Below are positions 31,816 to 32,452 of a stretch of DNA of 32,452 nt, piece after piece (positions within the stretch are counted from its first letter, which is position 1; each line of letters starts with the position of its first letter). The notes below the pieces were generated by a model. The model searched no databases. It was given only the letters and a program-made list of their open reading frames with translations, and was not told the DNA's origin. The translations under genes and the position numbers were made by a program. This DNA comes from Flemingiibacterium sp045644145 (lineage in GTDB: Bacteria > Bacillota > Clostridia > Oscillospirales > CAG-272). Location of the stretch: the NCBI GenBank assembly GCA_045644145.1, contig JAZRGK010000003.1, forward strand, positions 1 through 32,452. Reading direction: 5' to 3'.

Positions 31816-32452
31816 ATGACCGATTATAAGATTACAGCTTGTGAGGGCGGCATTACCGCGCCGGCAGGCTTCAAGGCAGCCGGAATCCACGCAGGATTCC
31901 GTAAAAATAAGCAGAAGCGTGACCTTGCGCTGATTCTTGCGGACGATATCTGCAACGCGGCAGGCGTTTACACTACCAATAAGGTTTTCGCCGCACCCGT
32001 AGGCGTAACAAGAGCGCATCTTGCAAACGGTAAGGCAAGAGCCGTTATCTGCAACAGCGGAAACGCCAACACCTGCAACACCGACGGCTACGACAAGGCA
32101 AACGCAACCTGTGATATGCTTGCTAAGGCGCTTAACATTGATGCTGATGATATTATCGTAGCTTCCACCGGCGTTATCGGTGTGCCGCTTCCCATTGAGC
32201 CTATTGAAAACGGTATTCCGAAGCTTGTAGAGGAGCTTGATTCCACCGCGGACGCATCCGACAGAGCGGCGTGCGCCATTATGACCACCGACGTTAAGAA
32301 GAAGGAGTACGCATACGAGCTTATTATTGGCGGAAAGACCGTTAAGCTTGGCGGTATCTGCAAGGGCTCGGGTATGATTCGCCCCAACATGGCGACCATG
32401 CTTTGCTTTATCACCACCGACGCGGCTATAAGCTCCGAAATGCTTCAGGCGG
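31816..32452 (+). CDS. argJ: Glutamate N-acetyltransferase/amino-acid acetyltransferase ArgJ (partial)
   Basis: The first 212 codons of ArgJ, cut by the window edge. ArgJ recycles the acetyl group from N-acetylornithine to glutamate, and in bifunctional forms also acetylates glutamate from acetyl-CoA. The start follows AAAGGATT by a few bases. Visible are AAGIHAGFRKN, CNSGNANTCN, STGVIGVPLP, and GSGMIRPNMATMLCF. The Ala-Thr bond in MATML is the autoproteolytic site, with the Thr as nucleophile that starts the beta chain, so the sequence is intact up to the edge. It lies 32 bp after the SDR gene in the same operon. Confidence 0.96.
   Translation, partial: MTDYKITACEGGITAPAGFKAAGIHAGFRKNKQKRDLALILADDICNAAGVYTTNKVFAAPVGVTRAHLANGKARAVICNSGNANTCNTDGYDKANATCDMLAKALNIDADDIIVASTGVIGVPLPIEPIENGIPKLVEELDSTADASDRAACAIMTTDVKKKEYAYELIIGGKTVKLGGICKGSGMIRPNMATMLCFITTDAAISSEMLQA

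Noticed and set aside
1..32452. CRISPR array, tRNA or rRNA genes
   Set aside because: No regularly spaced direct repeats of CRISPR type and no cloverleaf or rRNA sequences were seen by eye; a tRNAscan/Infernal run would be decisive.

Overview
The window looks like chromosome from a spore-forming, Gram-positive anaerobe of the Clostridia, most likely the Oscillospiraceae/Ruminococcaceae group; this is inferred from gene content only. The supporting evidence is a PdaA-type spore-cortex deacetylase, a secreted protein ending in a type I dockerin, a flavin-dependent thymidylate synthase (ThyX), strong TTGACA-N17-TATAAT promoters, GGAGG ribosome-binding sites, and a citramalate synthase for isoleucine synthesis. 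Most of the DNA is mid-GC. Two stretches are clearly AT-richer: the small membrane gene at 13699-14349, and the leader plus body of the dockerin gene at about 17580-21040.

Layout. 1-2890: terminator hairpins and a fused ABC ATPase/permease on the minus strand. 3198-4349: an iron-dependent alcohol dehydrogenase behind a motif-rich promoter region. 4405-7584: a tightly overlapping minus-strand operon of a WecG/TagA-type glycosyltransferase, ThyX, a SpoU-type RNA methyltransferase and a patatin-like hydrolase. 7671-8966: an OPA-like MFS transporter with a consensus promoter and a 22-bp operator-like palindrome. 9493-11904: an XPD/DinG-like helicase with an N-terminal nuclease-like domain. About 11995-12228: a structured non-coding RNA with its own promoter. 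12270-13676: an RlmD-type methyltransferase. 13699-14349: an AT-rich TRIC/UPF0126 membrane gene, followed by a fragment of a second RlmD-like 3' end. 14508-15836: an NSS-family transporter. 15885-17477: citramalate synthase (minus strand). 17608-21272: a promoter, a 220-nt highly structured RNA ending in an intrinsic terminator, and a 1125-residue secreted GLUG-repeat/dockerin protein. 21459-25416: a PhoB/PhoR-like two-component system with a Na/phosphate cotransporter. 25419-26872: two polysaccharide deacetylases (minus strand). 27207 to the end: an arginine operon, argG-argH-argC-SDR-argJ, with argJ cut by the window edge.

Functional links. ArgG, ArgH, ArgC and ArgJ supply much of arginine synthesis, and ARG-box-like sites lie upstream of argG. 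The histidine kinase has almost no extracytoplasmic domain, and the next gene encodes a transporter with a PhoU-like tail, which suggests that phosphate status is sensed through the transporter. The most unusual items are the structured RNA at 17643-17862, which contains mutually exclusive long helices; the sharp composition break inside the dockerin gene; the AT-rich TRIC gene bracketed by two copies of an RlmD 3'-end sequence; and the promoter-driven RNA upstream of rlmD.
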